Assembly: GCF_000981895.1 (NCBI RefSeq)
Contig: NZ_LATD01000035.1
Span: 1-54,424, forward strand
Length of the DNA: 54,424 nucleotides
Direction: 5' to 3'
Origin: Streptomyces odonnellii
Lineage (GTDB): Bacteria > Actinomycetota > Actinomycetes > Streptomycetales > Streptomycetaceae
Shown: piece by piece, positions 53,581 to 54,424 of the stretch
Layout of the letters: each line of letters starts with the position of its first letter
How positions within the stretch are numbered: the stretch's first letter is position 1
Program-made: the position numbers and the translations under genes
The notes under the pieces: model-generated
Seen by the model: the letters and a program-made list of their open reading frames with translations, nothing else
Told to the model about the DNA's origin: nothing
Database searches by the model: none

Positions 53581-53904
53581 ATGCACATCAGGGGCGACCA
53601 CGCCGAGCTGGTCGTCGGGGGCCGCCTCGACGTTCGCAGCGCGGCGGACGCCCGTACGGTCCTGCACTCGGCCGTCGACGACGGAGTCGGCGATCTCGTG
53701 CTCGACCTGACCGAACTGGACTCCTGGGACGCCACCGGACTCGGCGTCATCATGGGAGCCCACCGACGCGCGGGGCGGTGTGGTCGGAGGCTTGTGCTGC
53801 GCGGCGTTCCGCCGCAGATGCAGCGCCTGCTCGTGGCCACGCGGCTGCACCGCATTCTTGCCATCGAGGGCGGGATCGCCGCGGAATCACTGCCGCGGGT
53901 CTGA
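53581..53904 (+). CDS. STAS-domain anti-anti-sigma factor
   Basis: 107 aa with GGGGAG just before ATG 53581. Single STAS domain: ELVVGGRLDVRSAADARTVLHSAV, LVLDLTELDSWDATGLGVIMGAHRRA. In SpoIIAA-type proteins the phosphorylated Ser follows Asp in DSSGLG; here the loop reads DATGLG, so Thr is the probable phosphorylation site. It would bind an anti-sigma kinase and so release a sigma factor. The AT-rich GTTGGAATACATAGAAAACAC just upstream (53512-53532) is a likely promoter region without a definable consensus. Confidence 0.9.
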   Translation: MHIRGDHAELVVGGRLDVRSAADARTVLHSAVDDGVGDLVLDLTELDSWDATGLGVIMGAHRRAGRCGRRLVLRGVPPQMQRLLVATRLHRILAIEGGIAAESLPRV

Positions 53905-53909
53905 CCCGG

Positions 53910-53954
53910 CCGCGCCTGTCCGTGCCGCGCCTGTCGGCGCCGCGCTTGTCCGCG
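53910..53954 (+). repeat. Three 15-bp tandem repeats after the STAS gene
   Basis: CCGCGCCTGTCCGTG, CCGCGCCTGTCGGCG and CCGCGCTTGTCCGCG in tandem, six bases after the STAS stop. No function is apparent. Confidence 0.65.
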
Positions 53955-54056
53955 TCCCGGCGGCCCGCGTCCTTCCCGCCAGATCTGCTGGAAACCAGCC
54001 ACATCGCACAATCCTCATAAGACCGTGATGTCTTGGACGCGGCGGTACCCCGGCTG

Positions 54057-54085
54057 TTCACGGATAATGGCCTCAGGTCTAGGGT
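54057..54085 (+). promoter_or_regulatory. HrdB-like promoter
   Basis: TTCACG at 54057-54062, exactly 17 bp, then TAGGGT at 54080-54085. It lies 112 bp before the last gene of the window and drives it. Confidence 0.6.
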
Positions 54086-54196
54086 CGGCGCGTCTGCCGA
54101 CGACCGACCCATGGAGCAGGCACCGGACCGGAAGCGACAGATGGGCGTGCGAGGCCGGGGGGCAGCGGCACGCCACGATCTGGGGGGCTTTTCACC

Positions 54197-54424
54197 ATGG
54201 ACCCGATGAGCCGGGGACCGAAAGATTTCGGCCACGACGACCAGCGCCACGACGACCAGCGCGACGACGAGCGGCACGAGGAGCAGCGGTACGAGAGCGA
54301 GGACGCCGAAGCGCCGCGCCCGCCCCGTGTCGAGATCACCCCCGCCATCACCGCGGCCCTCGCGCCCACACGCACCCCTCCTCCGGCGGTCACCCCCGCC
54401 CTGGCCCATCTCAAGGGCGCGGGG
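54197..54424 (+). CDS. N-terminal part of an unidentified protein
   Basis: The window ends inside this gene; 76 codons are seen from ATG 54197 (GGGGGG upstream; ATG 54206 also in frame). The visible part is a charged, low-complexity start (DDQRHDDQRDDERHEEQRYE) followed by PPRVEITPAITAALAPTRTPPP. No domain is visible, so no function can be assigned. Position after a STAS gene would fit a signalling partner. Confidence 0.7.
   Translation, partial: MDPMSRGPKDFGHDDQRHDDQRDDERHEEQRYESEDAEAPRPPRVEITPAITAALAPTRTPPPAVTPALAHLKGAG

Overview
The window is a high-GC stretch typical of Streptomyces. Codons end overwhelmingly in G or C, GTG and TTG starts are common, and gene order matches what I recall of the conserved argS-lysA-hom-thrCB-rho-rpmE-prfA-prmC-tsaC-glyA-wecA-atp block of Streptomyces chromosomes. 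No tRNA, rRNA or CRISPR array was seen.

Region 1 (1-25.3 kb) is core metabolism and energy, all on the + strand. It holds the end of argS, the aspartate-family pathway genes (lysA, hom, thrC, thrB), rho with a long structured leader, an LCP cell-wall ligase, and the translation set rpmE, prfA, prmC and tsaC. These are followed by an LMW-phosphatase-like protein lacking its catalytic Cys, glyA, a WecA-type phosphoglycosyltransferase, the full F-type ATP synthase operon atpIBEFHAGDC, and a DUF2550 protein. rpmE has an exact sigma-R type promoter. A cluster of dispersed Streptomyces repeats lies before glyA.

Region 2 (25.4-30.4 kb) is a chitin-response locus on the - strand. A secreted chitinase (CBM2-FnIII-GH18) has a promoter whose -35 box is flanked by two DasR-like 12-bp repeats. 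Directly upstream sit a response regulator and a sensor kinase, taken to be ChiR and ChiS.

Region 3 (30.4-41.7 kb) is accessory regulation. It contains a small HTH protein, a DUF4180 protein, and a GAF/PAS/SpoIIE phosphatase whose reading frame runs on antisense through both. A 164-bp MITE supplies the stop codon of an erythromycin-esterase-like gene, which is divergent from a double-HTH MerR (TioE-like) regulator. A Clp-N-like protein without ATPase, a second two-component pair and a DinB protein follow.

Region 4 (41.1-50.7 kb) is the most interesting part. At about 41.7 kb two truncated genes meet head to head, followed by an extra gpsA. Next comes a graspetide-type RiPP locus: precursor (45595-45861), ATP-grasp ester/amide ligase, and PCMT-like methyltransferase, with a divergent XRE/TPR regulator and a DUF6087 protein. 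The locus is flanked in direct orientation by an intact tandem DUF397 pair on the right and a decayed copy of that pair on the left. The right-hand pair belongs to an AbaA/WhiJ-like module (DUF397, XRE-DUF5753, anti-sigma-like ATPase). One of its DUF397 genes has no ATG, GTG or TTG start and appears to begin at ATT.

Region 5 (50.7 kb to end) returns to conserved genes: a PduO-type cobalamin adenosyltransferase, an ArsR/SRPBCC pair, a 3-hydroxybutyryl-CoA dehydrogenase, a STAS anti-anti-sigma factor and the start of an unidentified gene.

All identifications come from reading the sequence and from remembered family features; no database search was run.
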